The translations under genes and the position numbers were made by a program. The notes under the pieces are model-generated. The model was given only the letters and a program-made list of their open reading frames with translations, made no database searches and was not told where the DNA came from. Of a stretch of 64,000 bases of DNA, positions 32,301 through 46,100 are shown piece by piece (positions within the stretch are counted from its first letter, which is position 1; each line of letters opens with the position of its first letter). The stretch lies in NCBI GenBank assembly GCA_020284085.1, contig JACEVL010000936.1:297501-361500 (forward strand), read 5' to 3'. The stretch comes from Aporrectodea caliginosa. Its lineage: Eukaryota > Annelida > Clitellata > Crassiclitellata > Lumbricidae.

Positions 32301-34095
32301 GTTGGCCTGTCGCTTATAATAGACTAGTTAAATGCATATATAGCCAGTGTACTGTAGATAAGAGAATTAGGCTACATAGGTCTGTTCAATGAAGAATCAT
32401 GAAGAGAGTACTGCATCATGCACAGTACGATAGTCAGTAGGTTTCTAGGTTACCCTGATGAGTGCATAAAGTGATGAATAGTTCAAGGGATATTTTAATG
32501 CAAGTTAAATTAAATTAATTGTCTTGATTTAAAAAATAAAAATGAAACGAAATGTATTGGTCTGCCGCCTATACCTGCTAGTGCCGCACTGCCTATGAGC
32601 CTACAAGGCTACACAGTAATGTAATGTAAAGTCGTATTTCTTCAGAGAATTACTGCATGTATTTGGCTATTCCAGCTTTACTGCTCTTAAATGTGTCTCT
32701 CAAGGCGTAAATATTCAATTTTTCCGCATTCATTTTCGATAGCAAGAAGAGCAAGGCCATCAAGCCTGTCCTTTGAGATAGTGGATCTAAGCTAAGCCGT
32801 TATGATTTTCAATTTGAAGAACGAGCGCTCCGCACTGGCGTGGGTGACTGGGAGAGCGGCAAACACCACGCAGGCAGTAGCCAATTCCGGCATAGGGATG
32901 ATTCATATCGAGCTCTCACATCACGTGAGAGCTCGATATGAGTTTGAGTATAGGCTTATGTCCAACAGTTTCTGTTGTTTCAAGTTCCTGCTGAACTCAC
33001 GTTAAAAAGTTTGGGGTCCTTCAGACCTCGGGGCCCTCGGACCTCGGGGGCCCCTGGACTTTGTCCACCTTCGTTACATGGTTGTTACGCCACTGTCTGG
33101 GACCGGGTAGCCGATTGGTTAAAATGCTCAAGCTGTTATTTGGAGAGCATAGGTTCGAGTCTCGGTGAGAAAGTAACTTATGGCCAACTACATCTGAAGT
33201 CCTTCCCTCAGAATTAATCAGTGCAATTGATTGACGCTTGGTCACTAGATAGTGGTGCGTAATAAATGTATAACAATAATATTAATAATAAAACTTGATG
33301 AAACTCAACTGATTCACAAATATACAATTTCTGTAGAGCATTTTTTTAAAATCAGTTTTAAAACGTACCTCAGGAATAAAATAACGATAATAATATTAAA
33401 TGCTCTGATTGATATTAACAACATTCAGAATAGCTTACGTGCATCGGTGTAGAGCACCGACTCGACTGCAAATCGCTTTGACTGGAAGGCGTTTGGATCG
33501 AGTCGCTTGACGAGAAGTTCGTTGGCTTCTGTTATGAGCGACGTTTGTTTGGCCATGAAGTAACAGAGTGCAGGCGACATCTGAAGGCATTCCTTGTAAT
33601 GAGAACAGATCTCCACTTCTCCACTGCAACAAGTAAACATACGATAAGGCAAAAGGGAGATATGGGCAAGTGCACAGGAGAATGCTAAGGCAAGTATTGA
33701 ATAAAGGTAAACCCAAAATACAACAGTAAAGTATAAGTAAATTACAGGTAAACATAAGGAACAATGTTAAAGTAAATGTAGAGTACAATGGAAAAGTAAA
33801 GGTGCAGATTAATGTAAGGCAGAACGGCAAGGCAAAGTAAGATACAGATCAACATAAGCTACACTGGTAAAGTACAGGTAAAATACAGGTAAACATAGGG
33901 TAAAGTGGAAAAGTAAACATGCAGGTAAATGTATGGTAGAATGGTAAGGCAAAGGTAAGCTCCAGGTAAATGTACGTCAATGGCCATTTAAATGTAAGTA
34001 AGGTAATGGTAGGTACAAGTAAGTCAAAGGCAATACATGTAAACAAATCAAATGGCAAGGTAAAGGTAAGATAAGGTAGGGTAAAGGTAAGATGA

Positions 34096-34154
<59 letters not shown>

Positions 34155-37100
34155 GACGATTTGCATAGCGCCGTAGCTCAGCCGAGGCCGAAGGAAAGGG
34201 CGCTGTACATGAGTTCAAAGTTAATCGCAGTCATATGAATGTCTAAACAGATAAGTCTTGAGCTGGGCTTTAAATGTCTCCAGAGATGGCGCGTTCTTCA
34301 CATGGTTGGGAAGACTGTTCCATGCAGTTGGACCTGAAACAGAGAAGGAACAGTCACCAAACCTCGTAGAAGATCGTGGTACTTGTAAAAGATTTTTTGA
34401 GGATGATCGTAGCCGGTTGTCTGCTACCTTAATGCAGAAGTCTGTAATGTAGTCTGGCATCGTGTTATTCCTTGCTTTGTAGGTTATTAAACAAAGCTTG
34501 TACGTAATCCGCTGAGGGACACGCAGCCAGTGCAGGTTATCGCGCAGTAGATCGGTGACATGATCAGATGGTGTCCGGCCATATATAAAATAAAATAAAA
34601 TATCACCACTATCATAATGTGTGAAACATTAGTTGACGGTCACTTCGAGTGAAATAAGGTAAGTAACCTGCACAGGTAGGCATTGACAATGAGGACATTC
34701 TGCATGGCCAGGTGTAAGACTGACGGATCCTTCGTCTCTTCCGAACGCTTCTTTCCAGACCACATTTCGTGCAGCAGCAAGTACCACTTGTGGGTGTCCT
34801 CACGAAAACTCACGTTGAACGATTTCTCTCGTTTATCTTGAACGAATAACATACAATTTATATAGCACTTCACCCAATCTTTCAAATATGAAACACAGCT
34901 ATTTAACAGATTACAGCAAGGTGAAACTTAAGATAGGTTAAAATGTTTCTTGAGCTGAATGTGGTCAAACAGTACATATTTTAAGTGATAGACTATTCCA
35001 GAAGGATGGTTATGTTGAACAAAAAGCACGAAGTGCTTCCAACATAGCAAGGGTCGAACATTTCTCCACTGGCTGTGGCACATAATGATCTCTAATTCAA
35101 TCTAATGTACTGACTTCTATAGCGCCATTATCATAATGTGTGAAACATTGGTTTACGGTCACTTCGAGTGAAATCACAATTAAAAAATCAAAATCCATTG
35201 GAGAAGCCAGGTAGAAATCTGACAGATCGGAGAAACAGGAAGTAGACTATGTAAGCTGAAACACCTTCCTCAGGCTTCGTGGCTGGAGACAGATTACTAT
35301 TATTATTACAAGAAATTTTAAAGCGCTCAGTCCCACAGAAACGCGAACCTGGGGCGCAGTTAGTCAGACGCCAGATGAAGAGCAGCTAGATATCCAGATG
35401 TTTGAAAGCCAATGAGAAGTAGTGTGTTTTTTATTATTTATTATTTATTGCGTCAGAAACAGAACAAATAACAGTACACATCATGACAAAAACAGATCAG
35501 TCACTGCGCAACAGGAAGCCAGGAAAAAGCTAACAGCTTATGCCACCCTGGCCCCTAGTACCTGGTTAACATTTCAGTCAACGTTTAGTGTCACACAGAT
35601 CCAGAACAAATTATGAGGCATTTTGAGGCATTTCTTAAAGGACAAGATAGATCGGTTGAAATGATAGATAGATCGGTTTCGAGCATCAAACAGACATTGG
35701 TATGTGATTCCATACCTTGGGGCAGCAACATGAAATGCATGAGAGCCCAATGCCCATGACATTATTTGTCATTGTGAAGCTTCTCAAGCACGAACACTAT
35801 AGATGTATGTTAAAACCAGATTGTATGAAATGGAAGAGAATAAACTCAATTTGAGAAATCAATCTGGGAAGTTTTGGGGAGACAGACCTTGACAGCCCTT
35901 TCCTTTATACCTATTCGCTGGATTTTGATCGTCCATTGTTCTTTGAAAAACGATCTCTGCTGAAACTTTTCAATTCCTCGGACATCGACAAAGTCGATGA
36001 TCTTGCTGAGCTTATTGAAACCCTCTTCCGCATACAGCAACCTATTGACACACAACACATTTTTATAGCATCCTTTACATTTATTTTAGGATTCCAAAAG
36101 GCATCAATGGTCTATGTTTGACACATACGTTTATAAGGTAAAGCAAATCAATTTATATATAAGACTATGTTATGACAAGTATTCGTGGTCCCTGTAGTTA
36201 GACGGGATGGTCGGTGATCCATTTAGTACAGTTATGTAGGAGGTCAGTACTCCATATAGTACCTCTGAGTAGTGCCCTTGAAGAGGTGCTATATAAATCC
36301 CCTGAATGAATATAGTGCAAAGTAGTTTCTTTACACTTGGCTCAGGAGAAGGATGGAGCTAAAGAGGGCAAGGTAGATGAAGGAAGATTGGAAAGATATA
36401 TTGATGTAACTCCAAGACCCACATTGTTCCTCTTCAACTGGCAGCGAAATTAATGTATGTAACTAAAGCAATAATGAAATAATTATAATAATACCGGTTT
36501 TTTGTAAGTAAGATGTGACCCATTCCAAAGCAGCATTTGACGAGATCAGAGATCTTGAGGACGCCTTTGACAGTTTTCAAGTGTGGAGTGGCACGATGGA
36601 TCTGCACCTCGTTCTCCTTCCAACACTTGTAGAACTCCACAAAGGTCACCGGGTCGACAACTAGACCATAACGTAAACAGAACAACTATAAAGCACCATG
36701 ACACCATGTGTAAGCATGTAAGGTATGGCTGCAAAACAAAGATACAATGCGCTGCAATGTAACTGGACAAGAAAGGCCAAACTGCTATTCCAACTTAAAA
36801 AATGGATAACAAATAGCACAAAGAAATAAAACAAGCTGGAGAATTAAAATCGTAGTTGCTTAGCCACAAAATAACTGACTGTGGCCATGCCAACAAATGT
36901 ATGTATGGTATCACCTTGTCACCTTGTGCCGTCGATTCGTTGAATCCTAGCGACCGTCATAGTCAACCTTCTCCACGAGTTCCGATCTCTCATCGCCTCT
37001 CTCAGCTCTGGAAGCTTCATCTTCATCGTCTCATGTATCTCATCCATCCATCTTCTTCTCGGTCGTCCTCTTCCCCTCCTCCCCTCCCCGCATGCCATCT

Positions 37101-40100
37101 CCTTTTCCAGTCCATCCGTGCACATCACATGTCCAAAATACGTCATTTTCTGTTTGCTGCTCTTTGTCAAAATGACATATCTCCTCTCTGGTGTCCTATC
37201 TCCTCCAGTATGTATTCATTTGTTCTCTTCTCAGTCCATGGGACCCTCAGCATCCTCCTCCAAATCCACATGTATGGTATGCATGCGATTAATATGTGTT
37301 GCCATGCCAATAAATGTATGCATTTATTGATGGATGTAATATACATATATTATATGTGTAAGTAGGCTTGAGACCTCCTGTGGACTCAAGGGTCCTCCTC
37401 TCCTTTGGCTTCGATCCTACTTGTCTGATCGCACCCAAATGATCATCTCTGGTGACTCCAGGACTCAGTGGGTCCCTGTTATTTTGGGTGTTCCTCAGGG
37501 TTCTGTCCTAGACCCGCTCTTATTCATTTTATACACGGCTAATATTCCCTCTCTTTTCCCTAACCACTCTGCGACTGGCCACCTTTTTGCTGATGATGTC
37601 CAAGCTTGTGTCCATGGACCCCCTTCTGCTCAACTCCTCGCTAGTCAAATTGAGGCTCTCTCCCAAGATCTTCATCTCTGGATGTCTTCTAATCGTCTTT
37701 CCTTAAACTCGTCTAAAACCCATCTAATTTGGTTTGGAACTCCTCAGCAGCTAAAAAAACTTGACTATGCATTACTCTCTGAAAGGTTTCCTCGTTTTAC
37801 CTTTTCGTCTAGTGTCCGAGACCTGGGTGTCACTCTAGACAGTTCTCTAACTTTTACTGAACACATTGCCATGCTTACTCGCTCTTCCTACTTCCAACTA
37901 AGGCGTCTCAGGGCTATTCGCAAATCTGTTTCTTCCTCGACCTTTACCTCAATTGTCCACGCTTTCGTCTGCTCTCGAATAGACTACTGTAATTCTCTCC
38001 TTGTTGGTCTCCCTAAGGTTCGCCTATATCCTCTACAGTCAGTACTTAATGCTGCTGCTAGACTGATTCCTCGTCTTCCTCGATTCTCTCACATATCTTC
38101 ATTCATGGTTGAAGAACTTCACTGGCTCTCTCTATCTGTCCGAATACAATTCAAGGTTCTTGTTTTAGTCCTTAAGTCTCATCTGGGTCTTGCTCCGAAG
38201 TACCTTTACGATCTCATGCTTCACCCACTCTCTGCCACTTCGCTGCGTCCTCTCCGATCCTCTGATCGGCTTGACCTTTTTGTTCCCCGTGTCAGGACTG
38301 TGATGGCTCAATCTAGATCCTTCGCCTGCATAGGTCCTTCTTTGTGGAATGGACTTCCTCCACCAGTTCGCTCTGCCATCCTTTCTGGTAGTCTCTCCTC
38401 ATCTTTTTCTAAACTAAAATCCTGCCTTTTCTCTCGGGTTGCTCGCACTGGGTGCGCTTCTGATAGGCTTTTGCTGTGAGAAGCGCTTTATAAATAGCCA
38501 AATACAATACAATACAATCATCTGTGTAGGCCTATATTAAAACATTCACATGTCTAAGCAACTGTGCATTAAAGTCTCTTGAGTTTACTAAATCTTTGTG
38601 TCATGTGTTAATTGGTTTATTAAGGTGAAATAATATTTAAGCCTTTGCTGTTCAGTGACATTACACTGCAATGCCATTTCATTTTGCAACTGAACTTTGC
38701 ACAATATACAAATGTTTACCTTTTTGTATGTATGTAAACATGTATGCATGCATTAATTAACAAATGTATAAATGAAAAATTCGCATCTTTTGAGCATCTT
38801 TCAAAAGTGCTGCATACATGATCTAAATACATTAGATTTATGAAAATCGTTAAAATGTAAGCTTAAAAGACCATTTATTGATGCCTGGTAATGTAAAGAA
38901 AATTTACTAAATTTCTCAGCGTCGCATGAAAGCCATGTCAGGTATAACAACTTATTACTACCCCGGTGCATTGCAGTGATATTTTACTTCTCAAAATAAT
39001 TCCTAATTCAGTTTTAATTCAGTTCTGTGTCCTTGAATTTTACTTCTAATTCTAATTTTACTTCGCAAATAATTTTACTTATCATTCCTATTTTAGTTCT
39101 CAATTAATTTTACTTCTTATTTTAGTTTTCCAAATAATTATTAATTTCAGTGCAGCAAAAAGTATTTTAACGTTACTACATGCACGTATAAGATATCTTT
39201 GTTCAATTTCAAGAACACTCTCATTTCCAGAGATTTTTCATGCAATTTCTTCATCCATCAGTCAAGATTCCACCTAAAAAATTCTTTCCACAAAGGCCTG
39301 TGAGGCTGGAGCCGACAAAAGATCCTCTGCAATGGTGCAATTTTGCTGTACGAAGTTTGCCTTTCCTTCCAGGAAGCATGCAAGAGGATTCCTAGTATCA
39401 TTCTCCCTTATGTCTGCCAAATACCGATCCATCTGAGTTGCTACACAGTCTTGGTTGCTGCTGCTGCTGCTGGACAATGTTGATGTTGTTTGTGACTTCT
39501 AGTTTCCTGTTGAGAAATTAAAATTTCTGCAGTGCAGGTGAAACTGTGCTTTGACGTTTACAAGTAATCTCCTATTTTCGGGACCTACAGCAACGCTGGC
39601 ATAATCTGCTGTATTGCTAGACTTACATTTCACCCTTTGCTTCATCTCTACTTAAGGACCACAAGAAGTAAAATGATTTTACTTCTGAAAATAATTCCTA
39701 ATTTCATTCATAATTTTAGTTCTGCAAATAATTCATAATTTAATTCCTAATTTCGTTTTTGAAGCCAAAATAATTCCTACTTTTACTTCTAATTTTCGTT
39801 AACGAAATCCTTTATTTTTACTTCTAATTTTAGTTTTCGTTAACGAAAATATCACTGGTGCATTGGGATATAGGTATTCGTTTTATTATCTGACAGGTTG
39901 ATAACAGGTGGGATAACAGAAGTCACCACATTAGACTACATTACATTAGACTACGTTACATTAGACTACATTACATTAGACTACATTACATTAGACTACA
40001 TTACATTAGACTACGTTACATTACACTACATTACATTAGACTACGTTACATTAGACTACATTACATTAGACTACATTACATTAGACTACATTACATTAGA

Positions 40101-43100
40101 CTACATTACATTAGACTACGTTACATTAGACTACATTACATTAGACTACATTACATTAGACTACGTTACATTAGACTACATTACATTAGACTACATTACA
40201 TTAGACTACATTACATTAGACTACATTACATTAGACTACGTTACATTAGACTACATTACATTAGACTACGTTACATTAGACTACATTACATTAGACTACG
40301 TTACATTAGACTACGTTACCTGTATTGCTAATCTGTAAGAAAAAAAGAAGGATCTCGGGCCGCCGCGGTACTCACCATCTGAACGATTGAGTGTTAGGGC
40401 ACTGAATAATCTTCTAGCTGTGTCCGAATCACTGCAGATCTGAAGCATCTCAAGCAGTTCCGTGAACCACTGCAGATCTAGATAACACACCACACAAAAA
40501 CGACATCTGACATTATAATCACAATTACCACGTAAGCATTTTCATTGGCATCAGATGGGACCCATATGGGCTCTATATGGGTTCCAAAAAAGAATACGGG
40601 TCCTATATGGGTTCCATGTGGACATCCTAGCGGGGCACATCTTCATAGAAAAGCAAGACAAAGTATCATAGAACAAGGTAGGGTACTGCTGTATGGTAAT
40701 TGTCATTGAAGTCGCTTCTTTTACGATTTCCATAATTTCCGGTATTAATATCATGGCCATTGTTTTAAATGATATTGATGCTTTTATTGTCACTATCATT
40801 GCTATTACTGACAATGCTATTGCAATTGTTACTATTACTATTATTGCTGTAGTGACTATTACTATTATTGCTATTGTTGTTAATGCTACTGCTGGTAGTT
40901 GTTATTACTACAAGTGTTAACGCTTGCCAATGTCCTTCTCTGGTATTTTGTTCAATTCCATTACGATCGGCTCCTCTGCCTGGTGTTTCTGAGTCATCTT
41001 CAAAGCCTGGACTTCTCTTAGAATGGCCGATGTTTGATAGAGCATGCTCGACTCTAGTTCCACTCGCTCACTCTCGCTCATCGAAGACAATAAATCCAGC
41101 ACAAATCTAAAAAATTATAATAAATATATCTAATGAAATATAATAGAATATGATGCATGTGCCTCTGTTCTAGGTTTATCATTTGACATGTAATTTTCAT
41201 AAACAACAGCTTCTCTTTCTTTAGCTGCTCGTCTAGAAAATGAGGTGGTATGAATACCATGACTGCTGTCGCAATTTAGTTGCCCATAACTTCCCAGAAA
41301 GGTCACCATGGTCTTCTTGCAGATTGGCCGTTGAATGTAATAATGAACACTAATAACATTAATGTATTTATAATTAATATAAAAAACTTTAATAATAAAA
41401 GTAACTTTTCAGATACCTATCATGATGTTTTCATGGGATTGACCTTAATCTATTTTTTCCATTTCAACAGGGCAATTAAATATAGTATTTATTATTGCCA
41501 AATATCCATTTTAAGATTAAATTAGGAATCATTCAGAAAATCATTGCTGTCAAAATCTGCGGCAGGCGATGCAATATAAATTCCAACAGGGCAAATAAAT
41601 TCCAACATTCCAACAGGGTAAATAAATATATAGTAGTAATTAATTGCGAAATATCCATATTAAGATTAAATTAGGAATCGCTCAGGAAATACAAAAGTAA
41701 AATTAGCTTTCTAACTCGATTGGAAAAAGTCGATGGTTGACGGTAGCCAGAGAACAGAAGTCTTCAAGAGCCATCATCGTCTTGTTTCGAGCAGCTGACA
41801 TCATCCCACGAAGATAGAGATATGTACTCAGCTCACTGGATGCTGGTTGGCACGTCTGAATAAAATTTCATTAATTCATATATTTACTAAACTATGAAAT
41901 AGCTGATGGTCTTATTTGGTTAATTGTATGCACTCTCAGTTATTTTTCACGTTTACTGATTATGTACCTATTTACAATCTAATTACCGAGGTAGATGCAT
42001 CTTAGAAAGAAAATTTAATTTTAAGCACGCACTTGACAGTTTTACATCTGAAACACAGGCTTCAACAGTAAACATTTAGGGTTTGAAAACTGATATTAAT
42101 CAATTAATCAATTTTCGTCTATTCGGAACACCAGGCTGACAGAACACAGCTTGTTACATTGAGTAGTTGTTTGTATATTTATATGTGTTCATTTGTATGT
42201 CACCTTGTCCTGTCTGGATATCGTTAATTTAATTTTGAGTGATATATTCAGAATATGCTTTTATTTAGTACTCTAGATATGAAATTGCGGTTGTCCTTGT
42301 CTGGAAGAGAGAAGCCATGGGCCCGAGGATGGAGCACATGTCCACAAGAGGGGCGAGGTGGGGGAAGAGCCGATGGAGTACGTGGTGTTCGTTGTTACGT
42401 ACTGAGCTAAATAAGCGTTCATCAGCTTCCTCCGCCATCTCTGCCGTGCTGGGTAATTGAGGTGGTAGATATTGTCCACGATCCGGTCCCGCTCTCCTGT
42501 GCTAGTGTAGGCCCACCAGGCCAGGGAAGCATACATTAGATGCGCAATGCCACACGTAGCCACAGATTTACAGGCCCGAGTTCATTCCTTCATAGACTGC
42601 GATTTTAAGTCAACATGAAAGTAACAACGATTTGGGGAGGCATTCGATATTGTTTTGCTACTCAATCCCTATTTTAAACATTCTCCAGAAAATAAGAAAC
42701 TCCTTCTGAAACATTTACCGTAACAGCTGATGAAACTTCCTGATAGCAATTGTCAAGGTAGAGGTGACTCAGTCCGTACATGAAGTTGGGCAATTTAAAG
42801 CTGACCCAGATGGTTGGTTCTTGGCTGACCCTTTCAAAATCTGTAGCAGATGACGCAATATTTGTCAAGGAGAAAGCGTTACGAGTCAGACTTGGTCGAA
42901 TCCAAGGCCTACAAGGAAAGACAGGAAACAAAGTCACTTCATTAGCAGAAACCTTATCTAATCTAATCGAAAGTTTTCAGAGTTACTTTAAATACTTTTG
43001 TTGCTCAAACTTCAAATCTTCATGTAAAAAGTTTAGTTTCCATACTCTAAGTCAACTCGGTCAAACACTTGCTCAAAGTCAAGAAAAAAGCTGTGACAAA

Positions 43101-46100
43101 ATTATTTCATTATTCGAAGCTTCATTTCAATCCGTTCTCAACATTGTATCTGGACTTTAATGAATCGCATTTAGGAACTCTTCAATTATTACTACAGTAA
43201 CTTTATCAAATCCTACCAAAATCAACAGCCCTTCCATTCAATTAACATTTTAAGCTAACTCTGTCACACGCTTGCTTAAACTAAATTGCGCTGCAACCTG
43301 AGCCAAATTTTAGGCTAACCTTATCAAATACATGCCACGAGTAAAGAGCTTCATCACAAACCAGTGATTATACCTTTCGTTTGACTGCATGCTAGTTCCA
43401 CAGACAGAATTCCGGCTGAGAGGGCGACTTTTAACGACAAAATCCATCCACAGGTCCTGCTTTTTGTCCAGGCGCTCCTTCAGAAAGACAGCAAAGAGAT
43501 CCGTGCTGAGAACTTGTTCGTAGAAAGGTCTGTCTGAATCTGAGACGGCCTCAAGAAACTGCTCACGGTGAAAGAAACGCTTCTCCGGACTAATATGCAG
43601 CAGCACATTCCTAAACACATAAATTAATTAACATAATTATATTAAATTATGAATTAATTAATTAGTAAACATTAGTTTAAAAATTACCCACTCTGAAAAC
43701 TGTTTAAGTCTGTCGATCATTTATCTGTTGGTCTGTATGCTTGCCTGTCTGTCAGAATTTTCTATATCTGTTAAATCATGACATCTGCCAGATTTACTTT
43801 TCTATTTGTCAATTATATCAACACCGTTGAGCCTATCCAACAATCCATCCTCCCAACAACTCTTCTAAATCTTGCTCTCCTCTATGGCTCCCTCAATCAA
43901 TCCTTCTTATACACAGATCTAGCACCCATTCCTCCTTCCCTTCTTTCACCACTTATTCCATCTCCCACGGATCCATCCACCAATAGAGCTATTCATCCAT
44001 TCCTCATGCCATTCACCTCCATATTGTCCTACCTTCTTTCCTTAGCCATCACTGCCTTCCTCCTTATTCCTCTCTCCAACTATCCCTTCGTCCTCCTCTT
44101 TCATCTATCCGCCAACATATATACCCACCCAGTAACCTACTCAAATCGCCCAGTTATACGTCGATTTTAAAATCACAAGATAATGTAACTAAATGCACCG
44201 CAAATGCGCATAAGCAGCTGCTAATAACTGAATATGAAAGCCTTCCATCGATATCTCTGGATCCCAAAGTGCAATAGGCAGTGCATTCCAGACAGTTGGG
44301 CTAGAACCACTGGCTTTTCCCATTCATATAATATTTCTAACCTGAACAGGTTGACCATTAGTTCAAGAAAGATCGCGCTCAGTTCAGCGTTCATCTTCTG
44401 CTGATGTTTCAGCTCCAACAGACGCGTCTCTTCATAGGTGAAAGTTGAAGGGCTGGACAAAAACAAACTCAGGTTGAGATAAAGGTCAGAGAGTAAAAGG
44501 TGCTTATCTATTGTTATTATTACTATCATAAACATTTTTAACATGCGCGAAGTCACACATAAATGCAAGTCTGAGGTGCAGGTAGTCAGTCGCCATGGAA
44601 GAGCAGTTAGGTATCCAGATGTTTGACGGCCAATGAGAAATAGTGAGTTTTGAGGCGCTCCTTTAAAGAAGAGGGAAAAAGTAATAAAAATAAATAAAAT
44701 AAAATATAACGATTATAATAATCCGCCTACCTTTCGAGGCGCCATGGTTCGACCGGAGTGATGGTCCGTCGAATGGCATCCTTAAAACTCTTCACAGACT
44801 CCAAAGGGAGTGTGGAAATGTCGACGGAAGGGCAGGGCAGCGCTGTTCCATTGTCCAGGTTGATCACAATCAATCCCTCCACCTAAGAAAAAACAAGAAC
44901 TTAAGTCAGAAGGGCAAATGCAGACTAGTTGTCTTTGTCTGAAAAATTTCAAGATGAAGGCAGTCATTATAACGAAGCCATTGTTGCTGCTGCAGATTGA
45001 TGAGGAAGATGGTGTATCGATAATGCTTCAGAAGATGAAACTGATACAACATACAGATGATGATGATTATGATAATGATGATGAACAGCAGACATAAGGA
45101 AAGCATACATCATGTTACATTTGAATACTTATGCAATCTTTTCTTTTCTTATTATTACGCAAGACCTATTCTATTTCGAATGGCAAGTCTTCTTTTATTT
45201 TAATAGTTCTTTTTATTTGCTCTCACAATTATTTTGTTTGACACATGTACATACACATACTAGGCATTTTAATAGTGTAGAGAAATTAAGCTTAGCACAC
45301 ATAATTTAACAGCAGCAAATCAATTAAAAATGAGTTAATATAATTCATTCCTTCTTTGTTCAAAGCATTAAATATAGAACCACTACAAGATGCTACTTAA
45401 AGGCGCTCTGAGCAAGTCTCCGGTCAATGAGAACAGTTATTTCTTTACTCAATGTAAATAAAATACCAAAGGTCTGGAGATTATAAATTATATCACGAAC
45501 ATCATTTACCAGTTCTGAGATTATAAATTATGGAAGATACTGCAGAGAACAACTGCAATGAAACAATGAACTGTAAACAATACTGACGTTTTGTTAAATT
45601 TTTATATAATAATAATAATAATAATAATGGCATTCCGCAGTACTTTTTCCACACTGGACTTCACGAACAGGTGCTGTTCCAGATGTTATTTCACTCTTTT
45701 TAATTAATGTTTAAGTCCCTGAAGGATCTTGTGTACCTTGGGGCAGAAAAATAATAATAATTATTAGTATTATTACATAAATGTATTTGCATTTCTAAGC
45801 GCCTCTCTGAATGCCTACATCTTCGACAAGCTGGCGATGTCTGGAGTGGCAGCCCATGAGAAACGTTCCAGGTGCCTCTACCAGTTCCAGGAGGCTGAGT
45901 GGAAGGAGTGGAACGTAAGTGAAATTCCACCGGAATGGATGAAGAAAGTGGATAAAACTCTACGAAGAGAAAATAACAACAGAAAAGTTTAGGGAAATAG
46001 CGACATCTCAAATGTCACTCAAATGATATCCAATAAGTTATTATATGCACATCATTAACAACAAGAAAAAAAATAATAAATGCTTTTAACTGTCTCTGGA

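Larger units (their letters stand above)
31799..33095. mobile_element. hAT transposon with 8-bp target duplication
   Basis: A 1297-bp element in the intron between DENND3 exons 17 and 18. The ends are perfect 16-bp inverted repeats, cagtggcgtaacaacc. The target duplication is tctgggac (31791-31798 and 33096-33103). Inside are a hAT transposase remnant on the minus strand, a nested SINE B and a perfect hairpin (arms 32904-32919 and 32925-32940). Confidence 0.93.

Noticed and set aside
39898..40320. CRISPR-like array
   Set aside because: The 15-bp units are head to tail with no spacers, in an animal genome.
39898..40338. A 146-residue frame of TLDYI/TLDYV pentapeptides
   Set aside because: The 15-bp period keeps a frame open by itself. 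It lies in an intron on the strand opposite to DENND3 with no gene context.
43778..44170. A 130-residue plus frame with hydrophobic stretches
   Set aside because: Antisense in a DENND3 intron, pyrimidine-rich, with no recognisable family. Hydrophobicity follows from composition.
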